Below, piece by piece: positions 1 through 12,336 of a stretch of DNA of 64,000 bases. The notes under the pieces were generated by a model that was given only the letters and a program-made list of their open reading frames with translations, did not search any database and was not told where the DNA came from. The translations under genes and the position numbers were made by a program. The number at the start of each line of letters is the position of its first letter. Position 1 is the stretch's first letter. The DNA comes from Epiperipatus broadwayi (Eukaryota; Onychophora; Udeonychophora; Euonychophora; Peripatidae), in assembly GCA_028023455.1 (NCBI GenBank), contig JAQFVV010006543.1, positions 556,001-620,000 of the forward strand. The letters run 5' to 3'.

Positions 1-2763
1 TCCTTCCTTAATTTCGTTTTATTCTCTTTGAATGCAATTTTTTATAAATTAGAAATCCATTATTTAAACATGAAAGAATTCTAAAGATAAAAATGGCAGC
101 GCAGTACTAGGTTAACTTCTGAAATGTGGAATCGTATCATCGATTCCAATATGGGCACTTACAACGCTTGAACTTCTTATGAAATCATTGGAATATTTAT
201 TTATTTTCCCAGATACTGAGTTTAAAAATTATTTAACCAATTACTGTAATGCATTTTTTAAATTTTAAAAAAAAAGTACATACATATTCCAAATTTTGCA
301 AAAACCTTTTTTCCCCCTCTATATTATCTACTAAAGAAATAAAAGAAATAATAATAAATATCAATTCGGCTAATTAATTTATACTCGCACAATTTAACCA
401 ATTCTTCCAACAAATTTACATAGCCATTTTAAACTAGTGCTGCCCCCTCACTTTTTATCTGGTGATCAGCGTAATAAATAAATACTATTAAGGAATATTA
501 TATTAAACATTCTAACAGGATCAGAGCATAATAAAAAGAATAATTTTTAAATACGGATTATGAAGCAAAAACATATAAAAATTTCTTCACTACTTTTATA
601 GTTATTAATTTATACTAAAAAAAACTTTTCATAGTTGAAATTACATTCTAAATAATTTCTAAATACTAGTACTAAGGACGATAGTTGTTATTTTGTGATT
701 ATTAACTTAAAAGATAAGTTCATTCTCTTCTACTAATATTGCTGTTTTGATACCAGAGTAATCTATGTCATCATCATCAACCATTATCAATCCACTAATC
801 TATGTAGCCAGTAATTAATTAGAAAATTTAAAAAAAATTGTAAAACTGTTATGTATGTGTATAATTAAAATACACATACAAAATAATAATAGTAAATGTT
901 GTAAATGGGGATTTAATATTTAAACATGTGTACGTGTATAATTTGTCGCATATACATACGTAAGTTATATATATAAACGTGAAGATACTTTGTCGCATAT
1001 ACATACGTAAGTTATATATATATAAACGTGAAGATAAAAATACTTCGTTAATTTAAAATAATATTGTACTTTAATAGCTGTATTATTTTTTAAAATAACA
1101 AGAAAACAAATCCTTTTAGATAGGAAGGTTAATTAACGAAGGAACTTTGTAGATAAACAAGGTGAGTAATTAAAAAGTAATCGGGCTGCAAAGGATAATC
1201 AATCAAAGTAAAACTAAGTCTAAATCTGCTTCTGCAAGTAAACTGGGAGGGATTGATCCGACCAGGACGACATGATTTGACCAATCAAATTCAGAAAATC
1301 AGGACTGGGGAAATGAGTGAAAGTTTAAAGCATCTGGACACTTACAACTAGGAGCTCTACCATTGCAGATGAACTGTGAAAGGCGCTGAACGTCGCTTAT
1401 TTAGCACAGTAGCTCCAGAGCGGACTGCTGGCCTCGGAACGTCCAAGAGTCAGCATAGGGACTATAAAGTAGGTCGCATAGATCTTTATTATTATTTTGG
1501 TATACCTTTGGGTTTGTTAATATAAATATATAATGATTGTTTTAAAGTATTAGTGTAAATATGTATATATTAGTGTATTGTATTTAAATCTGTTTTTCTT
1601 ATTCTGCCAGCGTTAGTCTTTGTGATTATAATTATTGTATGCATATATAGGCAGGGCAAGGTTGGATTACTGCATAGATTGTTCACCAGCTAGTATTATA
1701 ACTGGCAGACATAACAAAAACTTAACGAGTTTATTACTAGTAATAAGTTGGTATGTTCAACTAGCTGATTTGAAATCCTTAAATATAATCAGTCTTAATT
1801 TCACTTGATTCTATTATTACATATTATTCAAAGTCCTTTATTTCAATCTATTACTTCTTACATTAGTATGCCATTAGCATTTTCTTTAGCATTACACTGA
1901 TCAATAACATTGGGTTTAGCAAGCACCCTACTGATAACTCAACTATTTGTGAAAGAGTCTAACTTGCTTTTGCTGATCTCTAATTCTATTTATTTGCATA
2001 GATATTTCACCATTGTAATTATGCAAATTAGGATATTCAGATTAAATTGCACTTTGCATAATTAACTTTTATTCTGCATATCATTATTTCTAGATTGATA
2101 ACAATTTCATTTTGTAAGGACTACTTGCGAACACACACACACATTTTTATTTAATACTCAATCAGTCAATACATGACAGTATCTTTCACTCTAGAAACTT
2201 TGCAGGTTTTCTTTGTATTCTGACACTTTTAAAGAAAATTATTTCTTCATTTTTATAGAAAACTTAATCTTAATGTTGTGATTTACCATTTACTTCAGCA
2301 AGTATATTCAGTGAATCTTGGCACAAAGAATTTTTTTCTCTATGTCTATTTTAGTGTGGTAGATATATCTATTAAAGAATTTTTAATATGAGTAGTAGCT
2401 GAACTATAATTTTCATTCACTGTATCTGTGGGCTCAATAAAGCATTTCATTAAATGATTAATGTGCCTTCTTACTGTATTCCCCCAGAAATAAGACTGGG
2501 TCTTATATTTTTTTTTTTTTTCAAAAAGACACCTTGGGCTTATTTTCAGAGGATGTCTAATGTTTTCATGCACATTTATTCAAAATCTCAAATCAACCTC
2601 CCAAACACAAAGCCCTCTGTAAATATTTGAATTTTCAGCTAGCAATATGCACTGATATATTTATATTTAGTTAAGTAAATAATATTTTAATAAATTATTA
2701 TTTGTTATTTACTCACCAAGTAATATCTGTTTGTGAAGTACGTCTCATGTATGCACTCTATAT
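1..2763. other. AT-rich DNA without recognised genes
   Basis: No coding signal was recognised. Homopolymer runs and short AT repeats dominate. A more GC-rich stretch at about 1240-1470 stands out, but every frame is broken and I could not assign it to a family. A 75-codon open frame on the minus strand at 2346-2573 resembles nothing I know and is probably chance. Confidence 0.6.
942..1036. repeat. Two-copy tandem repeat of about 47 bp
   Basis: The unit runs from ttgtcgcatatacatacg to aaacgtgaagata. Copies lie at 943-987 and 990-1036 and differ mainly by one extra TA dinucleotide. This is a local tandem duplication with no visible function. Confidence 0.85.
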
Positions 2764-3496
2764 TGAAACAGTAAGGTCTGCTTTGCAGATCTTCTTTCAC
2801 CTTTTCTCACCTATTTCCTACCCTCATACCTTAGTTTGAACCCCAATCTATCGTAGTGTGTCTGCAATATGCTTATATACCGAAAATCCCGCCTAATTTT
2901 AAGCCACGAGTACAATGCTCGTATTATATATATAACTCATTCCCAAATATAATAAAATATTATAGATTATGTATTTGTTCACATAATTTAGATTTATTTA
3001 AAAGTAGGTTATATAGGTCATAATTGCGCACACTATGATATGCATTTTAAAACATATCAAAATTATAAATTGTTAAAGTTATTTTGTTTGAATCTATTTA
3101 CAAATATATATTACCGTCATAATATATTTTGATTTAAAATAAAATTCATTTAGTAAATGGATTCAAATATTGCAATTTAAAAGTAAAATAATTTTCGTTT
3201 AATGTGATAAAAGTCATTCCAAATATTTCTGTTAAAATAAATGAGGGACAATAGTTTAATTAGTTAATGTTATATAAGTTTATCTAAAAACAGCAGCTGT
3301 CCACTTAAGGTTTTCTTTAATTAGTCAAAGTAATATTTAATTGAATCTAGTTTGTAATTCGAATGTCAACAGGGAAATTAACAAAAGAAATTAATTAATG
3401 TTGAATTCCTTTAGACATTCGGATAGATTTAATTACAGCTGATAAGTCCAATATATTTTTGTAATGCTCCAGGGCAGTTCTATTGTTAAATTCTAC

Positions 3497-3505
3497 TATA
3501 AAAAG
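3497..3505 (+). promoter_or_regulatory. TATA box of the 5' LTR
   Basis: The sequence tataaaaag, followed by gaggg, lies about 730 bp into the LTR and is identical in the 3' LTR at 13396-13404. Transcription would start about 30 bp downstream. The next 300 bp are less AT-rich than the rest of the LTR and contain short ATG frames and a donor-like AGAG/GTAACC near 3798, so a spliced leader is possible. The placement is inferred from motif and conservation only. Confidence 0.5.
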
Positions 3506-4753
3506 GAGGGTTTTCTTTTGTTCTCCATTCTAATGTTTCTAAGAGAAATCATTCTGAGGTCTAATGCTTCTAACCAAAATTATTGTAGTAATTTGTAAAT
3601 CTTGACATGACGGAATAGAGCGCAAGAAGGCTATTTCTCTCCGGAATGGTCATATGCTGCCGTAGACCATCGGAAGTTATCACACAAGGAACCCCGGACC
3701 TGCTGCTGCTGCCAAAAATATGAACATTTCCAGATTTGCTGTTAAATTATATAAAAACCTGCCGACCATCAATCTACCTAAAAATGCTTCTCCAGAGGTA
3801 ACCCTAAATTAACTCAAGAGCTTTTGTGATAACTAACATGCTATAGCTATTTTAAATTGTTTTCTGATATTTCACATAACTTTATTATGTATTTCTTTTA
3901 AATGTATTCAACATTTTGCTCTCTATCCTTGGGTTAATATTTTCTATTTATTAAGCTTTCTGTTATTTTATTATGATAATGTGTCAGAATTGTCTTTGAC
4001 CGAGTGAATTATTCCCTTTATTGAAAATAATACGCTGCTATGAAGGCATATTTTAAATTTCTAAATAATTTTCCAATTTTATTATCTTGCAAATCATTCG
4101 TTCGAGGGCGATTCTTTTCTTTAATATATAATATAATCACATAGTTTAAAATCTACATGTTATTGATTTTAATCTAATATGAGAGTATGTGCGAGGTCAA
4201 TGATTAAATGTGTCCCCTAATGCATGATTGCGTATATAAATCTATACTTACTTTTCAAACCCACAAGCATGCATTTTCCTATTTTAATTACTATGTTCTA
4301 CTTTAATTACAAAGTTCATCATTGACGTCAAGAATGTGTGGACTCTTTTAAATGAATTTCTGGGAATTTGATTGGGTATTTCTCTTAATCCAAGTAAAAC
4401 CCATTCAGTATGTTTTATATACACTAGTCTCATATTGCTGGTAAATGAATTGGTTATTGAGACCACTTTGTTTTAATTTTCCAAGGATTCTTTACATGGC
4501 CAAGGCCGTTCTCTTCGCTTCTTGCAGTTTCCAGGCAGAGTGTGTCCATAAATGACACACCTGGGAATTAAACGCAATCATCACCCAGTCACTAAGTTTT
4601 GGCTGTTCATAAAATACTTTCCTATGAGTTAGCGGCGAGCCATAATCATTCCAAATATTCCATTATTGTTTTATTTTATATTTATTTTTACAAAGCATCC
4701 GTGACTTAAATGTGTCACACCCTCCAACTTTAATAAATTCATTATCAGCAATA

Positions 4754-5570
4754 TAGAAATAAAACAAACTAACTCCTTTTTAAAACTTGATTTATTATGA
4801 CTATAATCATGAAAAAGGAATCCGATGTTTCGACTATTTTTTATAGTCTTTTTCAAGGCACACTAAAATAAAATATATATACACAATAAATATCACATAT
4901 TCCAAAAAAAAAAAAAAAAATTAAATTAATTAAAAATTACAAAATATAAAATATATCCATAACCAAAATTTTCTTTTTTTTACCTTATCTCACTCCCCTT
5001 ACCTATTACAATCACAACTAATTCATTTTTAAAAATTCTATATATATATCAAATAAAAACTTTTTAATTAAAAACCTATTATTTTTCTTTTATCTTTTTC
5101 TATTAACATCCTATTTAATTCTGGTTAATAAATGGATGACCAGAATTAAATAGGATGTTACTAGAAAAAGGTAAAAGAAAATAATAGGTTTTTAATTAAA
5201 AAGTTTTTATTTGATATATATAGAATTTTTAAAAAGGAATTAGTTGTGATTGTAATAGGTAAGGGGAGTGAGATAAGGTAAAAAAAAGAAAATTTTGGTT
5301 ATGGATATATTTTATATTTTGTAATTTTTAGTTAATTTAATTTTTTTTTTTTTTTTGGAATATGTGATATTTATTGTGTATATATATTTTATTTTAGTGT
5401 GCCTTGAAAAAGACTATAAAAAAATAGTCGAAACGTCGGATTCCTTTTTCATGATTATAGTCATAATAAATCAAGTTTTAAAAAGGAGTTAGTTTGTTTT
5501 ATTTCTATATTAGATATATATGAACTATTTTGAAAAGAAGAACTGTGTGTTGGATATATTAAATTATTTT
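4754..5570 (+). mobile_element. Palindromic Penelope/retrozyme-like insertion (family C)
   Basis: This 817-bp insertion is flanked by a perfect 13-bp duplication, attatcagcaata (4741-4753 and 5571-5583). The uninterrupted site is present in the 3' LTR at about 14644-14656, so the boundaries are exact. Arms 4754-5125 and 5139-5507 are near-perfect inverted copies around a 13-base loop, followed by a unique tail at 5508-5570. Each arm carries a degenerate hammerhead-like motif: a helix II hairpin (gacta/tagtc) followed by GAAAC-GTC in the right arm and GAAAC-ATC in the left. The inverted terminal copy plus a medium-length target duplication resemble Penelope-like elements. No reverse transcriptase is present. 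Confidence 0.8.
5396..5443 (+). ncRNA. Degenerate hammerhead-ribozyme-like motif (family C)
   Basis: Within the right arm, a core-like TTGAAAA is followed by an extra A, a perfect helix II (gacta, A-rich loop, tagtc), GAAAC and GTC. Two positions of the CUGANGA consensus are changed (C3 to T, G8 to A), so activity is unlikely in this copy. The mirror copy on the minus strand (about 4814-4862) also has ATC in place of GTC. Helix III would have no loop, a form known from Penelope-type hammerheads that act as dimers. Confidence 0.45.
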
Positions 5571-5810
5571 ATTATCAGCAATACTGACCTCCCAATGTAA
5601 CTATTATTATTATTATTATCGAATAAATGCTTTGATCACATTCCCACTTTGTTGCTTAGTAAGCTTTTGTCCGTGCTATTCTCGAAACCAATAAATATTT
5701 TAGAACACTTAATTTTTAAATATTTTCTTAAATTTGTATAATTGCTTAAAGCACCTCGCACATGTTCCTATCTCATCAAGCACATTATTGTAATGCTATT
5801 GGCCTGAGGA

Positions 5811-6536
5811 ATAGAATATATCACTTTGCTTTAAAACCTTTTGTCATTTATTGGAATATAATGCCCACGATTATTTAATACGCGTCCCTGTCTCATATAA
5901 GCAGAAAGTGGCGTTCTATATATATTTTATATAAATAAATTTTGTGAAATTATTTAAAACTAAATTTGATTTCTTATTTTATTGATTCCTATCACTGTCT
6001 CGGTCTATATATATTTTTTCTGCATTTCTTTTGTAAATCCATAGACGTTAATATAGAATATATCACTTTGCTTTAAAACCTTTTGTCATTTATTGGAATA
6101 TAATGCCCACAATTATTTAATACGCGTCTCTGTCTCATATAAGCAGACAGTGGTGTTCTATATATATTTTATATAAATAAATTTTGTGAAATTATTTAAA
6201 ACTAAATTTGATTTCTTATTTTATTGATTTCTATCACTGTCTCGGTCTATATATATTTTTTCTGCATTTATTTTGTAAATCCATAGACGTTAATATAGAA
6301 TATATCACTTTGCTTTAAAACCTTTTGTCATTTATTGGAATATAATGCCCACAATTATTTAATACGCATCCCTATCTCATATAAGCAGACAATGGTGTTC
6401 TATATATATTTTATATAAATAAATTTTGTGAAATTATTTAAAACTAAATTTGATTTCTTATTTTATTGATTTCTATCACTGTCTCGGTCTATATATTTTT
6501 TTTCTGCATTTCTTTTGTAAATCCATAGACGTTAAT
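5811..6536 (+). repeat. Threefold 242-bp tandem repeat inside the 5' LTR
   Basis: Units begin at about 5811, 6053 and 6295 with atagaatatatcactttgc and end with ccatagacgttaat. They differ by a few substitutions, for example gcccacgatt versus gcccacaatt. The 3' LTR has one unit only, starting near 14885 and split by the 4.6-kb insertion. Confidence 0.93.
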
Positions 6537-6774
6537 AAGCCACCAATCTTTTTTTAGTATAGAGTCTTTTGTTTCTCCCTGATCACCAGGTACCGGTCAA
6601 AGTTATACTAGTAGTGGCATCAGATGCGTTATCACGTAGATGGCGCTGTGAAATTTGGACTTTAGATTTGAACTTAGTATATCTAGAAGGCAACCCCTCC
6701 TAGAATGTTCAGTTTCATGTGTGGGGTTTGAATTCTGCAGTGTGTTAGCGAGATAGATGATTCTGACTGTTACA

Positions 6775-8150
6775 TAGTATTTTTTTTTCCGGGTCCATGG
6801 CTTGCCCAAACGTGGAGCCTCGAATATTTAAACACCCACATCCCTGTAGATCTTAATTAGTTAAACACCCACATCCCTGTAGCTTAATTTTAGTATTTTG
6901 TTCGTATTTAATCACTCAAATCCTTTATGTTTTGATATATATATAATATTTTTCAAACTCTATATTATCTATATTGTTTATTTGCGTGTATATTTCATAT
7001 ATTTTATTTGACTCGGGCATTCAATTACTTATTCTATATAATCAGAACTTGTGCATACTTGCTATAGTGCGATATGAGCCATCTGTATTTATCTGTATTT
7101 ATTGTTTCATTTAAGTCATGCTATATACGCATGGCATGAATTACTTAAATATTGTCCCAAGTGAATATTGTGACAATCTATGAATAGTTCAAATATTGTA
7201 TTTTTTTATCACAATAAAGTTTTATCGGCTCAACGTGCAAGATAGCATAATAATAATTTTGTACGGTTATGACCCAGATATGTAATAGGCTATCGTATGG
7301 AATTCAAAAATTCAATCATAAATAAAATGTTGTAATCAATTAAAAAAATGTGAAGGTTTTAACGAGTGTCCCTAGTTAAATGGAATAGTTATTAAAATTC
7401 ATTTTGGGAAGCTAACAGTCTATGGATCCTTTTAACTGGTGACATGGCACCCAAGGGTAATTTCATTAAACGGAGTTACTTCTAAAATAAATTTTGTCAT
7501 GAGGCTAAATTCTTTTATATGTAATTTGTTTTTTTCCAATGTGTGTAAATTTTTCTTAGACCAAATAATGAGACGTGACTGGATCAATAATTATGTAAAT
7601 AAAAATATATGTATGCTAATCTTAAATAAGAAGGAACGAAATAAGTATACCTGGATCTAGTGAATGTTAACATATATAAATAAAATTGCTTAAGTTTAAA
7701 AATATATATGTTGGCGAAATATTTTGACAGGTAGAATTTAAGAAATCTTCTATATATATATATACAGGCAATAAAATATATATGTTGGCAGCAGATTAAA
7801 CAAGAAATTTTAGCAGTAGTAAAAGGGCATAAATGTAAAAGCAGCTATTAGGCCAACAGAACCGAGAGGGAGATAGCCTATTAGCCATTAATAAAATTTG
7901 AAATCAAACGTAATAGTAATCGCAGAGAGTCAAACAAGAAAAATATAATAATAGTATTTTTTTAAACTGTATTAGTTTTAGTAAGTTCAACGTAAAACAG
8001 TTTAAAAGTTTTCTTTATCAGTGCTATACATTGTGTTTTAAAAGTACACCTATTCGTTCAGAAATTTTTTTTAGGATCTATTAAATAGTTAGCAATAAAA
8101 TAAAAAGAAAAAGTCATCATCATCATCGATCACAATAATCATCCAAGGCC
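6775..8150 (+). other. Retrotransposon leader (5' untranslated region)
   Basis: This is the stretch between the 5' LTR and gag. A T-run follows the LTR directly; TGG plus cttgcccaaacgtgg at 6798 is a possible but poorly matching primer-binding site. A 33-bp direct repeat (taaacacccacatccctgtag) lies at 6829 and 6862. The rest is AT-rich, with no long frame except a 73-codon frame at 7439-7660 that resembles nothing known to me. Confidence 0.6.
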
Positions 8151-8441
8151 ATGGATAATATGGAGAACAGCCATGATGAACAAGAACTGGACCCATCTGG
8201 ATTTCTTGAATCTCCTCCAATAAGTATGAGACCTGTCCAGCAAATGAGCCAGGGAGATTTCAATCGGAAATATCTGAAGGAATTGTATAGGAGAAGCGAA
8301 GAGAGGGCAAGAGAGCATGAAGAGGAAGCCCGAAGAAAAGAGGAAGAGTATAAAATATTTAACACGCTGCTCCTCGACGAAATTGTCAAAGTAAAAAAAA
8401 AAAAAGGACTCTCGAACTTAATATTGAAGAATGCTACCTAG
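8151..8441 (+). pseudogene. gag, N-terminal part, frameshifted
   Basis: The frame starts with two close ATGs (8151, 8160) and encodes an acidic N-terminus followed by a highly charged, Glu/Arg-rich segment (residues about 45-70) likely to form a coiled coil. It runs into a 13-base A tract (8393-8405) and then stops at 8441. The matching downstream gag frame begins immediately after the A tract in a different phase, so one indel in the tract, or slippage, separates the two parts. Gag would form the particle that packages the element RNA. The start is chosen for its position after the leader and for the charged N-terminus. Confidence 0.7.
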
Positions 8442-9334
8442 AAAACTGGAAAGAGGACAGAACTACAAATCAGAGCTGTCAGACCTTTGACAGCAATCGA
8501 CCAATTTCTCCAATCAACAATAGTACAAGAGATGCAGCCTGCAGTACATTAATTTCAGACCTCAGGATTCAAACCCAGATTGATAAATTAATCACCATTC
8601 AGATATTTCGAGGAGAAATAGGTGAAAATCCTCACCCACACTTGGATAGCTTGCGGGATTTTTTTTCTCTGTGTAAGATGAACTGTCGTGAACAGACTGT
8701 GATCGCTAGCCATTACTTATATGGCTATGCAAGAGAATGGTGGGGTATGTTGACTAAAAAACCGAGCAACTTTGCCAATTACTGTAACACATTATTGAAG
8801 TATTATTGGAGTGAGGATTGGCAGAGCGGGATTCTAAATACAATTTGCCAGGAGAAGTATGAAACAATCAAAGAGACTTGCGTGCAATTTTTCATCCGTC
8901 TGGTAAACCAATTTAGATCACTCACCGCGTTCAAATTTTCAGATTCCTACATCATCCATACAATCCAACTGAATATGCCATTACCTATCCAATGGCTTAT
9001 GGTCAGCAGCAGGATCAAAGATGTGGAAGTCATGGTGGAATTTTTGATGATGATCAACTCTGGCGCATGGAATCCCCACCGTTCAGAACAAAATATGATG
9101 GGAGGAAATATGAGATCCAAAAGAACCCTGTTAGCACAACCCCACTACTCTCATCCTCCAACAAAAGGAAGCCTTTTAGGGGATATGAACATATCAATGG
9201 TTATCCGAGAAAAGGACCCCACATGTGGAGTTTCTATTGGTCCATGTCCAGTAATAAACATCGGAGTGGGGTCCATTGAACTTCCTGCCCTCATTGACAC
9301 TGGCAATCAGATTTCCTGCATTTCAAAGGGATGA
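8408..9334 (+). pseudogene. gag capsid region and start of protease
   Basis: In the phase entered after the A tract, the frame is open from 8408 to the stop at 9334. A capsid-like segment contains LYGYAREWW near 8720-8745, the typical aromatic WW motif of gypsy gag, followed by the helical region. No CCHC zinc knuckle is visible between capsid and protease, which is unusual for gypsy gag. The frame ends inside an aspartic protease: ELPALIDTGNQIS has the catalytic DTG at 9296-9304. It stops 12 residues after the catalytic Asp, so the protease is broken here. The C-terminal protease motif resumes in the next segment. Confidence 0.8.
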
Positions 9335-9482
9335 TTGCTACGAATGGAAGAATGGAGCGGATGTATACTCAGGTTACCATCCCATCCCATGCAGATGAAA
9401 CTGGCTGATGAAAAAAGAACCAAGACTGAAGCATACCAAGTAGAAAATAACCATTGGGCACACTTTCCTAGTTATAAAAGGA

Positions 9483-10253
9483 TTGGTCCATGATGTTATA
9501 ATTGGATCCGATTTTCTGACCCATAATAAGTGTATCCTTGACTATGCCATGAATTCAATCATGCTCCAGCAAGAGAAGATAGATTTTAATAAAGCCAATG
9601 TCTTACCTGAAGTCCAAGTTCAGTGTATGGAGGCCAGCATCGATGAAAGCACGATCAAAGATAAGGTCAAAGAATCATCACTAGAAACCATCGAGAATCA
9701 GTCCCAATTGCATCAACTATTAATGGCAAGTCAGCAAATCTTCTCTCTAATCCCTGGAGAAATTAAAGATTATGTCCACCCGATTCATGTGAAGGAGGAA
9801 ACCCACTTCCAGACCCGGTCATACCCCATTCCTTTTCAATATCAAGATAAAGTGAGCACTCAGATCCAACAGATGATTACGTGGGGGGTAATTGAAAAAG
9901 GATCTTCGCCATATAATAACCCATTAGTGGTTGTGAAAAAGAAAAATGGGTCTATAAGACTGTGTTTAGATGCCAGAATGCTCAACAATATCACAATACT
10001 GGAACGGGATATCGCACCACCTGTACAAGAAGTTTTTCTCAAATTATCTACAAAAAATATTTTTTCCACATTAGACTTAACTGCTAGCTATTGGCAGATG
10101 ATATTACACCCCCAAGACAGAAAATACATGGTCTTCTGTCACAATGGGCAAACACATCTATTTAAGAGAGTACCTTTTGGGCTCATAAACAGTGGCGCTG
10201 GACTAATGAGGTGCTTGGACCAAGTTCTATCTGAAGATCTAAAAAAAAATTAG
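9483..10253 (+). pseudogene. Protease C-terminus and reverse transcriptase, N-terminal part
   Basis: The segment opens with VIIGSDFLTHN, the conserved hydrophobic-Gly motif near the end of retropepsins. Reverse transcriptase fingers and palm follow: SPYNNPLVVVKKKNGSIR, then FSTLDLTASYWQM with the first catalytic Asp, then VPFGLINSG. A stop at 10251-10253, next to a run of nine A residues, falls just before the YIDD box, which continues in another frame. Between 9335 and 9482 the protease can be followed only by switching frame twice. The copy therefore cannot make a continuous polymerase. Confidence 0.85.
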
Positions 10254-10669
10254 TGTGCTATATCGATGATGTTGTCATTGCATCATGCAACCCTCTGGAA
10301 CACCTGAAGCAGTTCTTTTCTGAATGTGCCCAAAAGAATATTACTGTGAATCTAGAAAAGAGTCACTTTGCTCTAAAAGAAATTGCATTTTTGGGACACA
10401 TCATAAATGGACAAGGAATTCGGACCCATCCAGATAAGATAGAAGCAATCCAGAACTTCCCGAGGCCTATCAATAGAAAGCAGATTAGATCCTTTTTAGG
10501 CCTCTGCAATTATTACCATAAGTTCTATCCAGGCTTTGCAAAAGATACCTCCACATTGCTGGAACTATTGAAGCAACACCATCGGTGGGAATGGAATAAA
10601 CAGCACGAGCAAGATTTCAAGAAAATCCAAGGACAATTTCCTCCAGACTGTGATGTTATGTTATCCTGA
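10254..10669 (+). pseudogene. Reverse transcriptase, catalytic YIDD and connection
   Basis: The frame starts with VCYIDDVVIAS (YIDD at 10259-10270), the two adjacent catalytic aspartates of reverse transcriptase. It continues through EIAFLGHII and IRSFLGLCNYYHKF, the conserved gypsy thumb and connection motifs. A frame change near 10650 passes into the RNase H segment. The strong match in gene order and motifs places the element in Ty3/gypsy. Confidence 0.88.
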
Positions 10670-10916
10670 TTTCACTTGCCCATTCTATTTGCAGACTGAC
10701 AGCAGCAAGAAAGGTCTAGGTGTTGTACTGTTCCAGGTTAATCAATCAGGCCAATATCAGGTCTTGTACTTCAGTAGCTGTACATTAAGAGATGTCATAC
10801 TGGCAATGAACAAGAGACTTAGCCATTGTATGGGCATGCAGCAAATTCAAGCAGATATTGCTGGGATTGGAAGTAATTATAATTATGGACCACCGGTGCT
10901 TGGAATTTCTGAATAA
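10650..10916 (+). pseudogene. RNase H segment
   Basis: FYLQTDSSKKGLGVVLFQ is the first RNase H motif of gypsy elements, with the catalytic Asp in QTD. The C-terminal half is disturbed: the frame ends at 10916, and the later motifs up to the integrase linker (10917-11290) can be followed only in pieces. This domain would remove template RNA during reverse transcription. Confidence 0.8.
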
Positions 10917-11140
10917 AAGTTATCTAAACAACAATCGCCTTATACGATGGAGCTTGTCACTGCAGAAATTCCACTATAAGATAATTTATTGCCCAGGCCC
11001 TGAAATATTGTGGCCGATATATTGAGTCATCATCCTGTGGAAGTTAAACCTTGCAACCCTATGATATCAGACCAGCCACTAATAATCATGAGTAATGTAT
11101 TGGACCAGGAAATTGAAAAGAAGCTCAAGAATTTGCAGTA

Positions 11141-11539
11141 TTGGCAGGAAAATCAGCCCCAGTACAGAGATTTAATGAAGAAGTCCAAAGGCAAGGAAAC
11201 CCTGCTCAAGGATGTACCACTGGTAGGGGAAAAAGAGATACAGATTGCAAAATGGACTTTTGCTGCAACAAACTGAGAATAGATTGCGAAAAATTCTCAA
11301 TACCACCTGATTTAAAAAACCCACTAATCACTTATATGCACAGCCTAGTGGGACATTATGATCCCAGAAAATCCGAAGAAGCCCTGAGGTGGCAGTTTCA
11401 TTGGCCACAGATGTATAGTAATATATTACTTACCCTCCAGAAATGTAATACATGCGCTAAAAACAAATCCCCAAATAAGATCTTCAGTGGTACCCCTGCC
11501 TCCATTATTCATTGGGACCCAACGAGATATTGGCAGTAG
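11141..11539 (+). pseudogene. Integrase zinc-binding domain
   Basis: HSLVGH followed about 30 residues later by CNTC forms the HHCC zinc-binding domain found at the N-terminus of retroviral-type integrases. The overlapping frame 11010-11276 holds the linker between RNase H and integrase. The frame shifts again near 11512 where the catalytic core begins. Confidence 0.82.
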
Positions 11540-12336
11540 ACCACTATGGGCCACTACCATCCTATCGTAGATGTCGGTATCTTTTTGTCACCTACGACGT
11601 ATTTTTTAAGTATGCATGGGCCTACCCGGTCATAAGGGCAGACTCAAAAAGTGAAATTAGGGCATTACAGTGCAAGCAATTTGTGACCATAGGCAAGCCC
11701 GAAGCAATACTCTCAGATCACGGCTTGGCTTTGACTTCACAAGAATGGCAGACCTGTATAAAGAGCCAAGGTCTTGGGCATGTGATGACATCCATTAGAA
11801 ACCCCCAATCCATTCCCTGTGAGAGGGTCATGTGGGAAATTAACCAGCTGTTTCGGACGTACATCCACGATAACCACCGAAGCTGGGTCAACCGAACGGA
11901 AGAAATTTTTCAGTATATTAATGGAACCATTAATGAGGCTACAGGGCTAACACCAATGCATCTTCATTTTGGTAAGACAGAGCAACCATTAATTAAAATA
12001 CCCCTGCCCAAGGATGATCAAGAAGTTGACAGAGAAGAGGACCGGCGAGCAGTTCATCATCGTCTGAAAGCCCGGGCAGGAAAAAAACAATTAAAGGAAA
12101 CAAGGTCCTACCAATTTCAAGTTGGGGATCATGTATGGGTCAGAACTCCAAAGCCCAGTAGCTAGGACCAGTGTAAATACAAGAAGTTTTTCACACTGTA
12201 TCAAGGGCCATATGTGATAAAATGGGTAAGCAACCCAAATGCATATTTACTGGAGGATAATGGGACCATAAGAGGGACTTATAATGCTAGGAGTCTAAAA
12301 CCCCTTGTATATCACCCACCAGACCCAGAATTATAG
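11512..12336 (+). pseudogene. Integrase catalytic core and C-terminus
   Basis: The core has AVDHYG (Asp residue 10 of the frame, 11539), ILSDHG (Asp 69) and CERVMWEI (Glu 104), the DDE triad that cuts and joins DNA ends. The residue after the second Asp is His where gypsy elements usually have Asn or Arg. The first frame stops at 12165 after VGDHVWVR. The C-terminal domain can be followed past that stop to about 12336 (YQGPYVIKWV, GTYNARSLKP). No chromodomain is visible. Confidence 0.87.

Larger units (their letters stand above)
2764..6774 (+). repeat. 5' LTR (with insertion and triplication)
   Basis: The 4011-bp repeat matches the 3' LTR from TGAAACAG to CTGTTACA. It is longer than the ancestral LTR because it contains the insertion at 4754-5570 and two extra copies of a 242-bp unit (5811-6536). 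Without them the LTR is about 2.7 kb, which is long for a gypsy LTR. The insertion and the triplication are absent from the 3' LTR, so they were gained after integration or arose during it. Confidence 0.92.

Noticed and set aside
1240-1470. Less AT-rich island as a possible exon
   Set aside because: All frames have early stops and no splice-site pair with coding continuity was seen.
8123-8389. 88-codon minus-strand open frame
   Set aside because: It is the antisense shadow of the gag N-terminal frame and has no domain.
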